DNA of 64,000 nt from Celoporthe dispersa (Eukaryota > Ascomycota > Sordariomycetes > Diaporthales > Cryphonectriaceae): NCBI GenBank assembly GCA_016584495.1, contig WAID01000013.1:124001-188000 (forward strand), given 5' to 3'. Shown here in pieces: positions 11,763-22,556 of the stretch (positions within the stretch are counted from its first letter, which is position 1; each line of letters begins with the position of its first letter). The translations under genes were made by a program, and so were the position numbers. Below the pieces are notes generated by a model. The model searched no databases. It worked only from the letters and a program-made list of their open reading frames with translations, and had not been told where the DNA came from.

Positions 11763-13567
11763 TCAGTAAGCGACTAGAGTGTCGAACCACTCCGCAAAAA
11801 GCTCGACCTGGTAGTCATGAGCGATGGGAATTTGACCCCAGCCGTCGCCCACATGCTGGACCGCCTGCGAGGCGTTGCTTGCAGCGGGCCAATAGGTCAG
11901 GTTTCCACCATTGGGGTTGCCGGTCTTGATGAAGTTGACCCAGTAGCCGTTCAGCTGCTTGGCAATGGCATAGTCGTCGGCCGTCCAGGGAAACTGCTCG
12001 GCATTCGCGTAGAGGTTGTTGAGGGCGTAGTAGATCTCGGACTCGTGGTACGCACCTGAATCTTGACCAGGCGGGGCGTGGTCCCAGTAGTAGTTGTAGA
12101 CAGGACTGCTAGCGCTCGTGTACCACAGCAGGGTCCACAAATACGTCCCAACCTTGGAGCGATCCGACCATTGTGCGTCGTAAGGCACGCCGGCATTGCC
12201 ACTCTCGTTCGCAGGGTAGGCCTCGAAAAACCTCTCGGACCACTCGCCCGAGAATGTTTCATTCAGATCTTGCAGATATTCCGCGTAGGTGAGCTGAAGG
12301 TCGTACGTCGCACCGCTCTCATCTCTTGTGTTTCCCGTGATGATTGGCACATCATTTGCTGGTTCGTGAAGGAGTTCCTCCATATACGTCGAGGGCATCG
12401 TATAGTAGTCGATGGCAGCGGTTTTGCCCCCGAAGCTGGCAGCCAGCACCGTATCCAATGATAGATTACGCGCTTCTGAAATCGTGGACACACCCAGGCT
12501 TGCCAGGTATTCTTCACCGTATGCTATAGCGGAGGTCTGGTTGTCATAGGCCTCCGCCAGTGAGGTGCACAGCGGGTCGTGGGGGTCGCGCACGCCTGAC
12601 TCGATAATTGCGCCGACAATTAGACCTTCGACAAGTGGGCTGTTGACAACGTGGTAGGATGCCGCTGAGCCGGCGGACTGGCCCTGGACAGTGATGTGGT
12701 CAGGATCACCACCGAAAGCAGCGATGTTGGCGCGAATCCATTTCAACGCGGCCTCTGATATTACGTTTAAAAATCACGACAATTAGCTAGATTCCTCGGG
12801 TCATTTCAAGACCAAAAAGACGAGGTCTTCAAGCCGTAGCCCGTGGATAATAATCGAGAACGATATCATATATTGAGCAGTTAGAGACAACTTACGCTGA
12901 TCGAGTATAGCCCAATTTCCAGAGCTGTTCACGCCAACCGCCTCATAACGCTCCTCAGACAGCTCCGGGGTGGCGAGTGCTCCCAACACCCCAGTGCGGG
13001 AGTTGTAGCTGACAAAAACGACTCCAGCATCGGCCATACCGCCCCCGTCGAACTCGGAGTCAGCGGCTGTCGACTCCGCTGGGCAGCTCCACATGACAAC
13101 AGGGAGCTTCGCGTCGGACGAGTTGGCTGCGCTCCAGACGTTGAGGTTTAGGCAGTCTTCGCTAACAGTATAAGTACCGGCACTCATGAGAACACCAGGA
13201 CAAATGTTTCCAAATTCGTCTGCATCGAGCGTGGCGTTCCATGGCGTGGCGGCTTGGGGTGGTCTCCATCGGTTCTTGAGTGTTGGCGCATTATCAGCTG
13301 GACAGGTCATATTACACCTTAGAATGCACGCCGTAGGAAGGGCACCTGCAGACGAACCTCGCCCGCTGTGGTGGCTGCGAAGGGGATTCCCTTCCACACA
13401 GCAATGTCGGCCCAGTTATCCGACAGGCCCTTTTGGCTTTCATTGAGGGCCTGGTAGCCTTGAACAGGACCATACTCGGTCTGGACAACTCCACTGTAAA
13501 GCGCTGCTCGAGCTAGAGGAAGGCTAACCAGGGCAGGCCCGGTGCCTCGAGGAATTCCAAACACCAT
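11763..13567 (-). CDS. Secreted type-B carboxylesterase with atypical oxyanion region
   Basis: Alpha/beta-hydrolase of the carboxylesterase/lipase type-B family, 526 aa. Exons are 13567-13358, 13274-12896 and 12754-11763; the 83- and 141-bp introns join as GE|NRWRPP and LDQ|QAALKW, and the phases close exactly. An N-terminal hydrophobic segment suggests secretion. The catalytic triad is present: Ser223 in GQSAGS (usual form GESAGS), Glu342 in GNTRDESG and His433 in GAYHESE. The canonical HGGG oxyanion motif expected after LPVVMW is absent: the sequence runs WSCPAESTAAD before FDGGGMAD. This may mark a divergent subfamily or reduced activity. Its convergent neighbour is the tannase-like esterase, so both may act on plant esters (inference). 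Confidence 0.85.
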
Positions 13568-15230
13568 GGCTGCTCTCAAGATATCGGATAGGGCTCAAGG
13601 CAAAAGGAGCGGTGATGAACTAGGGCTCCTGTGTCTACGATTGAGCAAGTCGCAGTCAGGTGTTACTGCTTATATACCGTATATATCTACAGCATCATTC
13701 CTCGGTTCATGAAAGTTCGTTCGGTTTACTTTTGACAAAGTCACGTCGAGCAGGAGGAATGGCGTACGAACTGTCGATGTATATCTTGACGCGTACGCAT
13801 GTTCGCTTTGGCCGAGATGGGATTTTTCCTCCTCTCCGAAAGTAACCTCGACAGGTCGGTGTGTTGATCACCGTTCAAGATCTGGTGGAGATCTCAATCT
13901 GAACTACATAGCGACATCCTCATCCTAATCCTACGCTTGAAATTCTACTCATGATAGAAGGATCGAAAGGTCATTTTTCTAGACGCCGATCTGTACAACA
14001 GCGCCCATACGTGACGTATGTTACATTTCGAAGGCCCTGGCGACCAGGCTCACCACACCTTCGAACGATGATGGGCCACGAATCAGCGGCCTGTCTCCTG
14101 ACGCATCTGGCAGGTAAAGAGCGACTCGGCCGAGGCATGGAATCGGATAAGTATTGCTTGCGGACTTGGTCGTCGCAGTCAGCCCCTTAAAGATCATAGC
14201 GCTCCATACCTGTAACACTATATTAATACTAGTGTAAGCAAGTTGTTTACTATGTACATAGTACTTGATCAGGCCGTATTTAGCGCAAATTGCAGGACGC
14301 CACGGCGAAGCTGATCAATGGAGTCTTCTTACTCCGGCGAGCTGCAGCTCCTGATCACGACATTGAATACGAATACGTGCCCCTCCCGTTGCTGGGTAAA
14401 CACTTTTCCTGCACCACACAGCCACTCATAGGCGATGCGAGACACGCAGATGGAAAGCGCACAATGCCTCATTCATACTCCACATAAAGTCCGGCGACGG
14501 CGAGTTGAACTTCAACGTATCAAGCACAACTAGATTGTGTAGTGTGGCTAAGGCTACAACAAGATGCAAGTCATTCTAGCTGGAACAATGAAAAGCACCA
14601 CAGAGATTGGATATGTATTTTATATCTCAAAGTCTTAAGACTACATTGGTATAAGTAGACTCCATATCAACAAGTAAATAGCACTGGCTGGCCTGAAGCA
14701 CACTGTAAACCTGATGCAAACATTGAATTATATGGTAATTCACTTACATAGAAGCCATTATAAAGGCGATATATCTGTAAGGACATGTTGGCAAATGAAT
14801 ACTGCGGATATAGAGAACCTAGAAACAAGTTAGCAATAATTCCCACTGATATTCCTTGCGGGTGGTTGGTTCCATTATATGTTTTTTTTTTTTCTTTTGC
14901 CTTCTTGTTTTGGGGGAAGGGGGTTACACCGCCCTGCCGGCCATCATTCCCAGCAGCAGCTTGCTTGCGATGCAAGTGAAGTCTTACCATTTTAAGTTAG
15001 GTCGTTCAGGATCATAAGACGAAGTCATGTTGCCCCGCCTCTGACACATGACACATTGGTCTTATCAAAGTTATCATCAAGTGAAGACATCTTTCATATG
15101 AAGCTCACTACCCTGCTTACTACGACGAGTTGATATCTCTTTCTACAGCAGAAACTTCAAAATTGACCAGGCAGGAATCTTTACAGGAGCAGGCTTGGAG
15201 TTGATACGAAATTATAGCTGAATCTCTATC
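13568..15230. other. Intergenic region between divergent genes
   Basis: About 1.7 kb between the carboxylesterase (minus) and a 2OG oxygenase (plus). It has a TATA-like element near 13670 and a T-run at 14882-14891; no gene is supported. Confidence 0.5.
13669..13676 (-). promoter_or_regulatory. TATA box of the carboxylesterase gene
   Basis: Read on the minus strand this is TATATAAG, about 102 bp upstream of the ATG at 13567. Confidence 0.4.
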
Positions 15231-16498
15231 ATGGCCGCCACCCACGATTTATCCATGGAGTTGCCCATCATCAACCTCGATCTATTTCTCAACCAACCTC
15301 ACGATTCACCTGCTGTTGTCGCAGAGTGCAGTAGGGCAGCTGACGCCCTCATCACCTATGGTGCCCTGGTCCTGCACGACAGTCGGGTCTCAGAACGGGA
15401 TAATGATGACTTCTTGAATCTACTCGAGGACTACTTTGCTCAGCCTGAGGAGGCTCTGAAGAAGGATGAACGGCCCGAGCTTGGTTACCAGATAGGTGCT
15501 ACGCTGGAAAACACGGAAAAGCCCAAGTGTGCGGTTGATGAGCCATGTTTGAACATTATCTCGAGGCTGGCGCCGGACCAAAGGCCGCTGGATATTACTG
15601 GCCATCAGCCCGATCCAAAATGCAGATTCTTTTGGAAGATTGTTGAGCACCCGCCCTACAAGACTCAATTCCCTGGTCTTAATGCCCAAAACATTGTTCC
15701 CGAGTCACCTCCCATCAGGGAGAGGTGGGAGCCGACAATGAACCAGTGGGGATCAGCGATGAAGAATGCGTAAGTGGGTGTGAAATTCCGTACCTTCTCA
15801 ACTCTGCGGCACTGACGATATGTACAGGGTGACTGGTCTCGCAGAGATGGCGGCGACTGGGCTAGGACTCCCCGAAAAAACATTTAGTGACGCGGGCCGG
15901 TACGGCCCTCACATCCTGGCACCGACCGCATCAGATCTTCGGAAGTACGGAGACGTGAACACTATCCTCGCCGGTTTCCACACTGATCTGAATTTTCTTA
16001 CGATCCATGGTCGTTCACGATATCCGGGACTGCATATATGGGCACGCAACACGGGCAAGCGCATAGCCGTCAACATCCCGCCAGGCAATTATCTGCTGGT
16101 ACAAGCAGGAAAGCAGCTTGAGCACCTGACGGGAGGTCTCGTGAAAGCAGGATATCATGAGGTTGTCGTGAATGAGAAGACTCTGGAGACGATCGACAAG
16201 AGAAAGAGAGACTTTGCAGAAAGGCCCTCATCCGGATCTCAAGCACTTTCTTCTGGCACCTCTCCAGTGACTTCGACCTCACGCCCATCCTGAATTTATC
16301 TGAGCGGGCGAAACAACTCAGAGTAGAGCAGCTTAACCTTGGTCGGGATGAGGGAGAGGAGACTCAGTATCCCCCCATGAAAGTTGGCCAACAGGTGCAA
16401 AAGTAAGTCTACCTTACTACAGTGTCTCGATACTTTCTTCTCCACTGGTGCTGACATTGATTGATAGTGAGCTCAGACACATTGCGCTGTTAGCTTGA
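15231..16498 (+). CDS. 2OG-Fe(II) oxygenase, isopenicillin-N-synthase-like, with two frame breaks
   Basis: Soluble 2-oxoglutarate-dependent dioxygenase of the DIOX_N/IPNS-like superfamily, about 381 aa. Exons are 15231-15769, 15828-16403 and 16468-16498. The N-terminal domain begins with the typical LPIINLDLF. Iron ligands are H-x-D in GFHTDLNFL and the distal His in KQLEHLTGG; the R-x-S pair that binds 2OG lies in RISSTFFWH, in a different frame from the preceding exon part. One base is missing at the C-run 16225-16227 and one surplus A sits in 16380-16383; with both corrected, the protein ends in QVQNELRHIALLA, typical of this group. Uncorrected, translation stops at 16293 and lacks the R-x-S motif. 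The substrate is unknown. Confidence 0.75.
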
Positions 16499-16702
16499 CG
16501 GGCGAGCTACTCGAACATTCCGTTCGAAGCCGTAGAATCATTATTCGCCGTCTTCCCTAGCTTTTGGGGTTCGTCCTGACGTTTTCTAGGCCTGGCCTCG
16601 TGGGCATGTTACTTTAAGTCCAAGCGAGAGACTTGAGGAAGGTTGTGGCCATGCTACCAAGATATCCTCCGGTGTTTCATTGTTTCATTGCTTCATTATA
16701 CA

Positions 16703-18325
16703 TTAGGTCCCACCAAAACTTCGTAATCCGAACGCCACGTCGTTTTCCAGACTAACCCATACAGCTGCCGCTGTGAATGACGACATGATCACAACTGTTA
16801 TGATGGCCGCTCCCGCCTTGTCCGCAGCCGTAATCGGCTTGAGAACCTGTTCCCACGGCCTGTCCCCATATCCAGCCGCCGAGTCACCGGTACTCGTTCC
16901 TCCCGTCGAGTTTGTCACTGGTGCACCACCATCTCCTCCTGCGACGGTCTCCGCGGTATTCGTGGCTAGCAGACTGACGAGCGTCGCAAGCACGTTCATT
17001 TGCTGCCCTGCACCGATGGTGTTGTCCCAAGATTCCTGGTGCCACTTGAACCCACACATACGCCCACTGTTGCCACCAGTACAAGTCTTGACTGCTGCTT
17101 GGGCACTCGTCCGAAGGACCTGCATGATCCTGTCGCGTGTGAAAGGTGCCAGCTGCGTTGTCATCGCCAACCAACGCGCCACATAGCCCTTGAAGCTCAG
17201 CATGTCCGAGGTGCAGGTGCCACCGTCCTCGCACGCGACCTCATGAGCTATGTCATCCGGAAAGAAGACCCTAAGGGTCCCGTTCAGAAGTGAAGTGACC
17301 TCGTCTTCCCAGAATGCCGATTCTCCATCGCTCATTGTTGTGTTGTCGGTCTGCGATGAGGTATAATTGTACATGAAAGCTGCACCTTGCAGAAGCATGC
17401 CGACATTATAACTGAACTGGGCTTTGTTGACGTCCGTGCAATTGGTGCCCACATGTGCTCCGTCATAGACGTTGTACTCGGCGTCTATATACTGCAGCTT
17501 CTTGAGCCAGTCATAGGTATCGTACGCCCAAGAGTAATAGGACGAGTTCGAGGTGTATCGTGCGAGACGGGCTCCCATGTTGAAGAAGCACGCGTTCGAG
17601 ATAGCTAAGTAATTAGATCGAACCTCAGCGAGCCACTCTGGCCGATAGGGGCATTCAAAGGATGGTGGAGCTATTGACACATACTATTTTTGTAGTTGTA
17701 TCCATTATTGTGAACCGGAATCTGCCACCTCAGTCCACCGTTGCATGTCCCGTCATGCCTATCTGGATGGGCTTGAGTGTTGAATACCGCCTGCGCAAGG
17801 GCTACCCACTGCCTCGCATCATCTGCAGGTGGATCCGGGAAGAGAGTCTCTGCAGCAAGCATGGCACTGTGTCCCCAGAATGCTTGGTCGTCGTTCCCCA
17901 GCGAAGCCGTCCAGTTTGGGTGCATGTAGTTATTGTCTGGACCTGTCTGAAATAGCAGTGCTTCCTTGGTCGTGTTTACATAGGACTCGTCGCCGGTATA
18001 GTGCCAGTAATCCACCATCGTGCCCCACAAGGCACCGCCCTGCCACCAGTAGTAGTCGCCATCCGGAGGAGGGCCGGGCAGGATCCCCGGAATTTTGCCA
18101 GTCTGGTTGCCTTCGTAGAAGGTCGCGAGAAGGTCATAGGCGACAAGAGCTGCATTGTCTCTGACGGACTCTGTAATCGTCATAGTTAGGGCCCGGATCA
18201 GACGGCAGATAGACGCAAGAGTCCCATAGAATACACATACGGGGATCGTCCACATTCAATGTCAGCGCAGCCGTCGCTGCTTTTGCGAGAGTGATGATGC
18301 CCAGACAGCGGAGGCTCTGCAGCAT
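16703..18325 (-). CDS. GH76 mannan endo-1,6-alpha-mannosidase, DFG5/DCW1-like, GPI-anchored
   Basis: Cell-wall glycoside hydrolase/transglycosidase of family GH76, 490 aa, thought in this family to attach GPI-glycoproteins to wall glucan. Exons are 18325-18241, 18170-17685 and 17604-16703, with introns of 70 and 80 bp; the first has a CTAAC branch point. A signal peptide covers about residues 1-22. The paired catalytic aspartates are visible in GNDDQAFWG, and the family motif DYYWWQGGALWGTM precedes them. A Gly/Ser/Thr-rich linker and a terminal hydrophobic stretch (AAIITVVIMSSFTAAAVWV) suggest GPI attachment. The final 16 residues after the hydrophobic stretch are longer than usual for a GPI signal. 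All exon phases close without correction. Confidence 0.9.
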
Positions 18326-19228
18326 GTTGAAAGAAGTCTGGAGAAGATGAGTGCATTCCTGAAAGGAGCGGAATGCGCAGTCCCAGAGGGACAGAATTGC
18401 CATAATAAATCCGGTCCCAGAAGATGGGCGTTTCTTGGGCCTTGGCTTGCATCACCATCCAAACCAATACCGCACTATACGTGCCATCGATTGGTGGTGA
18501 GTCCGAGACCGAGACGCCGTGCTAATTCTCTCACATGCATCAGCAGACTTCCTCGAAGCTTAGGTACTCGTATTTTCCGAGTACAAATGGGCGCAGAAAC
18601 GCAACAACGAGGCGATGCGGACTTGGCCTGCTTGGCTGTTGCTTGGCAGTTCTAGCATCCAACGAGCAGCAGCAAGTCGCTCAGACCATCTTGGGATCAC
18701 AGCTTCTTGCTAAGACAGCGTATGTTCTTGATGTCGGAATATTTCTATACTACCCCTGGCAGGTTCAGATTCATCTGTCAGTGCAAGTAATTACGTATCT
18801 CTTGATAGGCTCAACAGATGAGCAAGATCCGACTCAACCAGGGAAATATCTGCCCAATGCTACTAAAAACAATCCAAAGAGCCTACTAGGTGAAGGTGGA
18901 AATGAGCCGAGTTAGACCATCTGCCAAGTCCTCGGCGCCAAGTATTGTGTGGAATGTCGAGCGCTCCCGGTTATGTGTCCGCCTGTCCGCTAGTATGATT
19001 CATCAAATGAATAAATACTGGTTGTCAAGACCTGACATTTTCACTTGGCTAAAATTACTGTGTTCTCGAGGTGAATGCGGGATCAGGTGATACGCCACAC
19101 TGTACAACATTGAGCAATATGAACGTTCCTGAGCCTGACGGCCCTGGCAGCTTGGTCTATATGCATCAGAGTTTGATGATCGATTCTTTATTCTAAGGAC
19201 CAGCCCAGAATGCCCCGAGAACTCGTCC
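18326..19228. other. Intergenic region
   Basis: About 0.9 kb between two minus-strand genes. It would hold the GH76 promoter and the 3' end of the oxidoreductase transcript. No motif stood out. Confidence 0.5.
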
Positions 19229-20308
19229 TTACTGCTCGCTAGCAAAGATAATGCCGTTCTGTTTCCTCATATCCTCCATGACCTGCATGACATCCCGACT
19301 CAAGCTCCTCAGGGCGCTCTCTGCCTTTCTGTCATTCTCAGACACGATCCGTCCCAGCTCCTTCGCCTCCCACGTCAGATTCAGCATGCCCGTATACTCG
19401 GGGTTTGTGTCAGCCAATTGCTCGGCATCCTTGGAGCCCCTGGGCACAAACTCTATGGTGTTGATGTCCGTAACACCTGTTGCCCCGTTGATTCGGATTG
19501 TGCCCTTCTCACAGTAGATCTCAGTGGGCGCGTTCGAGGTGTAGATCTTGCTTGTATGAGCGTGAACAGTAAACTTTTCCTTCTGCCTCGAAGACTCGCC
19601 AGAATAGCTCATGATGATGTGGCCGCCGCCATCAACGCCAGTGCGGATGATGACCGGAAAATAAGCCTGCGACACGGGTTTGCCAAAGAGGGCGAGCGCG
19701 AACATGACTGGGTAACAACCCATATCCCAGAGACTTCCGCCCGAGAACTTGGGCGAGAGCACATTGGGTTCCTCGCCCTCCAGAACCTTGGCATAGCGGG
19801 AAGAGTATACTGCCATGTTGATACTTGCTCCGTAGATTGGCCCAAACTTCTCTGCCCTCTTCGACGAGTCGTTCAGGAGCGTCTGGAGCTTAAGGAAATT
19901 GGGCTCCTGAACGTGCCGATATGCCTCGAGCAGAAAGAGGCCCTTGGAGTCTGCCAGCCTGTAGAGCTCGTCAACCTCTTTGAGATTGGATGCGAAAGGC
20001 TTCTCCGTGATGACATGTTTGCCAGCATTCAAGACCTTGATGCCTTGGGCGTAGTGCAGGGAATTCGGAGAAGCAATGTACACCACGTCAAGTGATGCGT
20101 CCGATAGCAGTGAGTCGAGATCATCGTAGGTTTTCACAGACGAAGCATCGGAGATGGACGGAGTCTCTGAAGCAAATTGCTGTGCCGTCTCAAGTTTTCG
20201 GGAGTACACGGCCGCGAGCTTGAACCTCTTGCTCTCGTGGGCCGACTGCACGAAGCTGTTGGTGATCCAGTTGGTTCCGATCACGCCAAGATTGAGGGGA
20301 CCCGCCAT
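19229..20308 (-). CDS. Gfo/Idh/MocA family NAD(P)-dependent oxidoreductase
   Basis: Single-exon cytosolic dehydrogenase of 359 aa, resembling fungal D-xylose 1-dehydrogenase or dimeric dihydrodiol dehydrogenase. The Rossmann glycine pattern is at the N-terminus (LGVIGTNWI), followed by YIASPNSLH. The catalytic Lys lies in ITEKPFA, and the C-terminal domain motif reads GGSLWDMGCYPVMFAL. The frame stays open 39 codons upstream to 20425, but a TATA-like element on the minus strand at about 20451-20460 would put the transcript start near 20420, so the ATG at 20308 is preferred. The substrate could be a sugar or an aromatic dihydrodiol; the dioxygenase gene just upstream on the same strand makes aromatic use conceivable, not shown. 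Confidence 0.88.
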   Translation of the reverse strand: MAGPLNLGVIGTNWITNSFVQSAHESKRFKLAAVYSRKLETAQQFASETPSISDASSVKTYDDLDSLLSDASLDVVYIASPNSLHYAQGIKVLNAGKHVITEKPFASNLKEVDELYRLADSKGLFLLEAYRHVQEPNFLKLQTLLNDSSKRAEKFGPIYGASINMAVYSSRYAKVLEGEEPNVLSPKFSGGSLWDMGCYPVMFALALFGKPVSQAYFPVIIRTGVDGGGHIIMSYSGESSRQKEKFTVHAHTSKIYTSNAPTEIYCEKGTIRINGATGVTDINTIEFVPRGSKDAEQLADTNPEYTGMLNLTWEAKELGRIVSENDRKAESALRSLSRDVMQVMEDMRKQNGIIFASEQ

Positions 20309-21066
20309 CTTGTCCAGTGCGCCTAATAATTGCTCCGTCTCGAGGAACGTCGGCGCAGGAAAAGGTGTTGTATAATGAGGACGGAAGGGCGCCTTGGGCA
20401 GAAGCAGAAGAAGTCTGGAATTCAAGCGAGGCGGGGAGGCGAGCAGTATGGTATATAAATACTCATATGGGTGTGCTGTCCTTGAGGCTGCCTGTAGTGT
20501 GTCATCGGACCGGAGTCGTCCGAGCGGGTATCGACAGAGACATGACGTTGCAAAGGGAGATCTTTGTTCCGTTCCGTTCGGGTATCATCCTGCGATCTAG
20601 ACTTTATTTAGCGCAGGTGAGGGCGACTGATTCCGACTTGTATTATTAATTGACTTATTTTCGAGGCATAGAGATACCGGAGTGGCAACTGGAATCAGGA
20701 TCACGATAACTTTGTGATACTTGTCTCTACAGGCTTGAATCTCGACGGCCTCGAGGATGAGTGCCAGCCTGGTGACTGCCTACCTATAATATCATGTAGA
20801 GCTGCATCAAGGTTCTGATAGGTGAGCTTGAGTCCTACAGAAGTGATTGCGGTCTAGGAGCTCTATCTTGATCCGTTTTGTAATCATGCAGGATAATACA
20901 AATCTACTATGAACTTGGTTTTCTTACTACAGCATAGTCGGTGTGTGCCCAATGTACATTCAGCCACGCCTATTTTCTTCCCTCGCACTCCTTTGGTTAT
21001 TGATCTCAGTGGAGGAGCCTCCTTCAAAGCTACAACCTTATACTCCCTGTCCACTAATACTACTAA
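20309..21066. other. Intergenic region
   Basis: About 0.75 kb between the oxidoreductase and the dioxygenase, both on the minus strand. It contains a TATA-like element (20451-20460); otherwise nothing was seen. Confidence 0.5.
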
Positions 21067-22556
21067 TTAAGGCTGAGGCGCGTCTGGGTTCTCGACACCA
21101 CCATCAGCAGTCCAAGTGGCAGCATACTCCACATCGTAGACCGCGCTGGTGTCGATCCCGAGTGTGACCCACGCGACAAGACCGTCGGCCAGGGAGTCGC
21201 CAAGGTACACATACCACGCGATAGGGTCAACATCCGCAGCAAGGGTCGACAGCACCATGTCCTCGCTGTTGGGCTTGATCGTGTTCGGGTTCGTGGTGTA
21301 CTAGGGAGCAGTTAGTATGGGGGTCTGAAGTTCTCTGATTTGGGCGACCTGAGGAGAGGCAAGGATACGAGTATAGCTGGACCGGCAGAGGCCAAAAAAG
21401 TGCCATATGTCCCGTCTATAGTGGAAGGGAAAAAAAGAAGAATTATAGAGTTGCACTAACAGGATAGACGGTGTCGGCGTCATCAATCAGATCCTGGTCA
21501 TAAAAGATCTGACCAACGTAGTCCAGAGTTCCTGCACCCCACTCGAGGGTGCCATTAGCCAGCACGGTCGTGTTCTGGTGGACGATGATGTGCGTGTGTG
21601 TAGCACGTGGAGCGTAGTGACCCGGGAACAGCAGATCAATTTGAACGACGCCGTCATCATCCGTTGGCCAGATGGCACGGGAGAAAGTGGTGTTGAGGAT
21701 GCTTGGGTCGGTGCCATCGCCGTTGTCGGTGTTGTTAGTCCCGCTATATACGCCAGTCGCGTTGGCTTGCCAGAATTCCGTGTACTGGTTCGCAACGGGC
21801 TCGCTTCAATAGTTCACAGTCAGCATCTTGCAGGCAGTGTTTGGCCAAGTCATTGGTTTGTGCTTACCAAGTGCTGGTATCGATGATCTGGACATCAAGT
21901 GTCATGTTGATGCCAGGAAAGCCCTCGATGCCATTTTGACGAATCAACTCATCGCGAACATCTAAATATTGACATATCCATTAACCACGATGTCTACACA
22001 CTCCAGCAAGGACCTGGCTGTACCGTAGAGGTAGAATGCTTACAGTAAGGGCCTTCAGCCAGCGGTTCGATGGAAGGCCAGAGGAGACAAGACGTATTGT
22101 CGCCGAACACGGCGTCTTGGGAAGTGCTGAGGTTGACGTCGGGGTCCACAAGCGTCTCATTGTGATCGGTGTCAAGAACCGAGGTGAGGTCGCGCTTCCT
22201 ATAGTAAGGGGCTGTTCGGGCAGAGTGAGATCAGTACTTGGCCACCGAGCCTAGGTGGAGAGGGTATCTTGTATCAATATGGCACACTTACTGTCAGGGT
22301 GAATACCGCGCTCCGCTCGGAGCCTGTCGACGAGGGCCTTGCGCCGCTCAGAGGCCCGCGTCTCGTGGCCGCGAGCCTGGAGCTGAGAGGCACATCGCTT
22401 GCGGAGATGAGCCTGGTCCCTCAAGTAGAGGTCGCGCGCTGTCATCTCAGCGACATGGGCGTCGTGACTCTCACCAGGGTGGGCAGTGGCGAATGGGCTG
22501 AGGCCAGCCGCGGCCAGACAGGCCAGGGTAACAATAGAGGAGCGAAGGGACGGCAT
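21067..22556 (-). CDS. Secreted intradiol ring-cleavage dioxygenase
   Basis: Extracellular Fe(III) dioxygenase related to protocatechuate/catechol intradiol dioxygenases, 367 aa in five exons: 22556-22292, 22211-22044, 21961-21868, 21803-21461, 21300-21067; introns are 80, 82, 64 and 160 bp, and all phases close. Signal peptide residues 1-25 end in PFATA, followed by HPGESHDAH, the HPGE start typical of secreted fungal members. Iron ligands are the Tyr pair in EGPYYVRDE and the Tyr/His set in FPGHYAPRATHTHIIVH. The middle motif WQANATGVYSG and IWPTDDDGVV match the family. It probably attacks plant- or lignin-derived catechols outside the cell. The sequences at three exon joins (GPYYV, TCEPVAN and VYPYTTN) were used to fix the splice sites. 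Confidence 0.92.

Noticed and set aside
13020..13120. Compensating frameshift pair as the cause of the missing carboxylesterase HGGG
   Set aside because: Neither alternative frame gives HGGG in this stretch, so the divergence is treated as real until re-sequenced.
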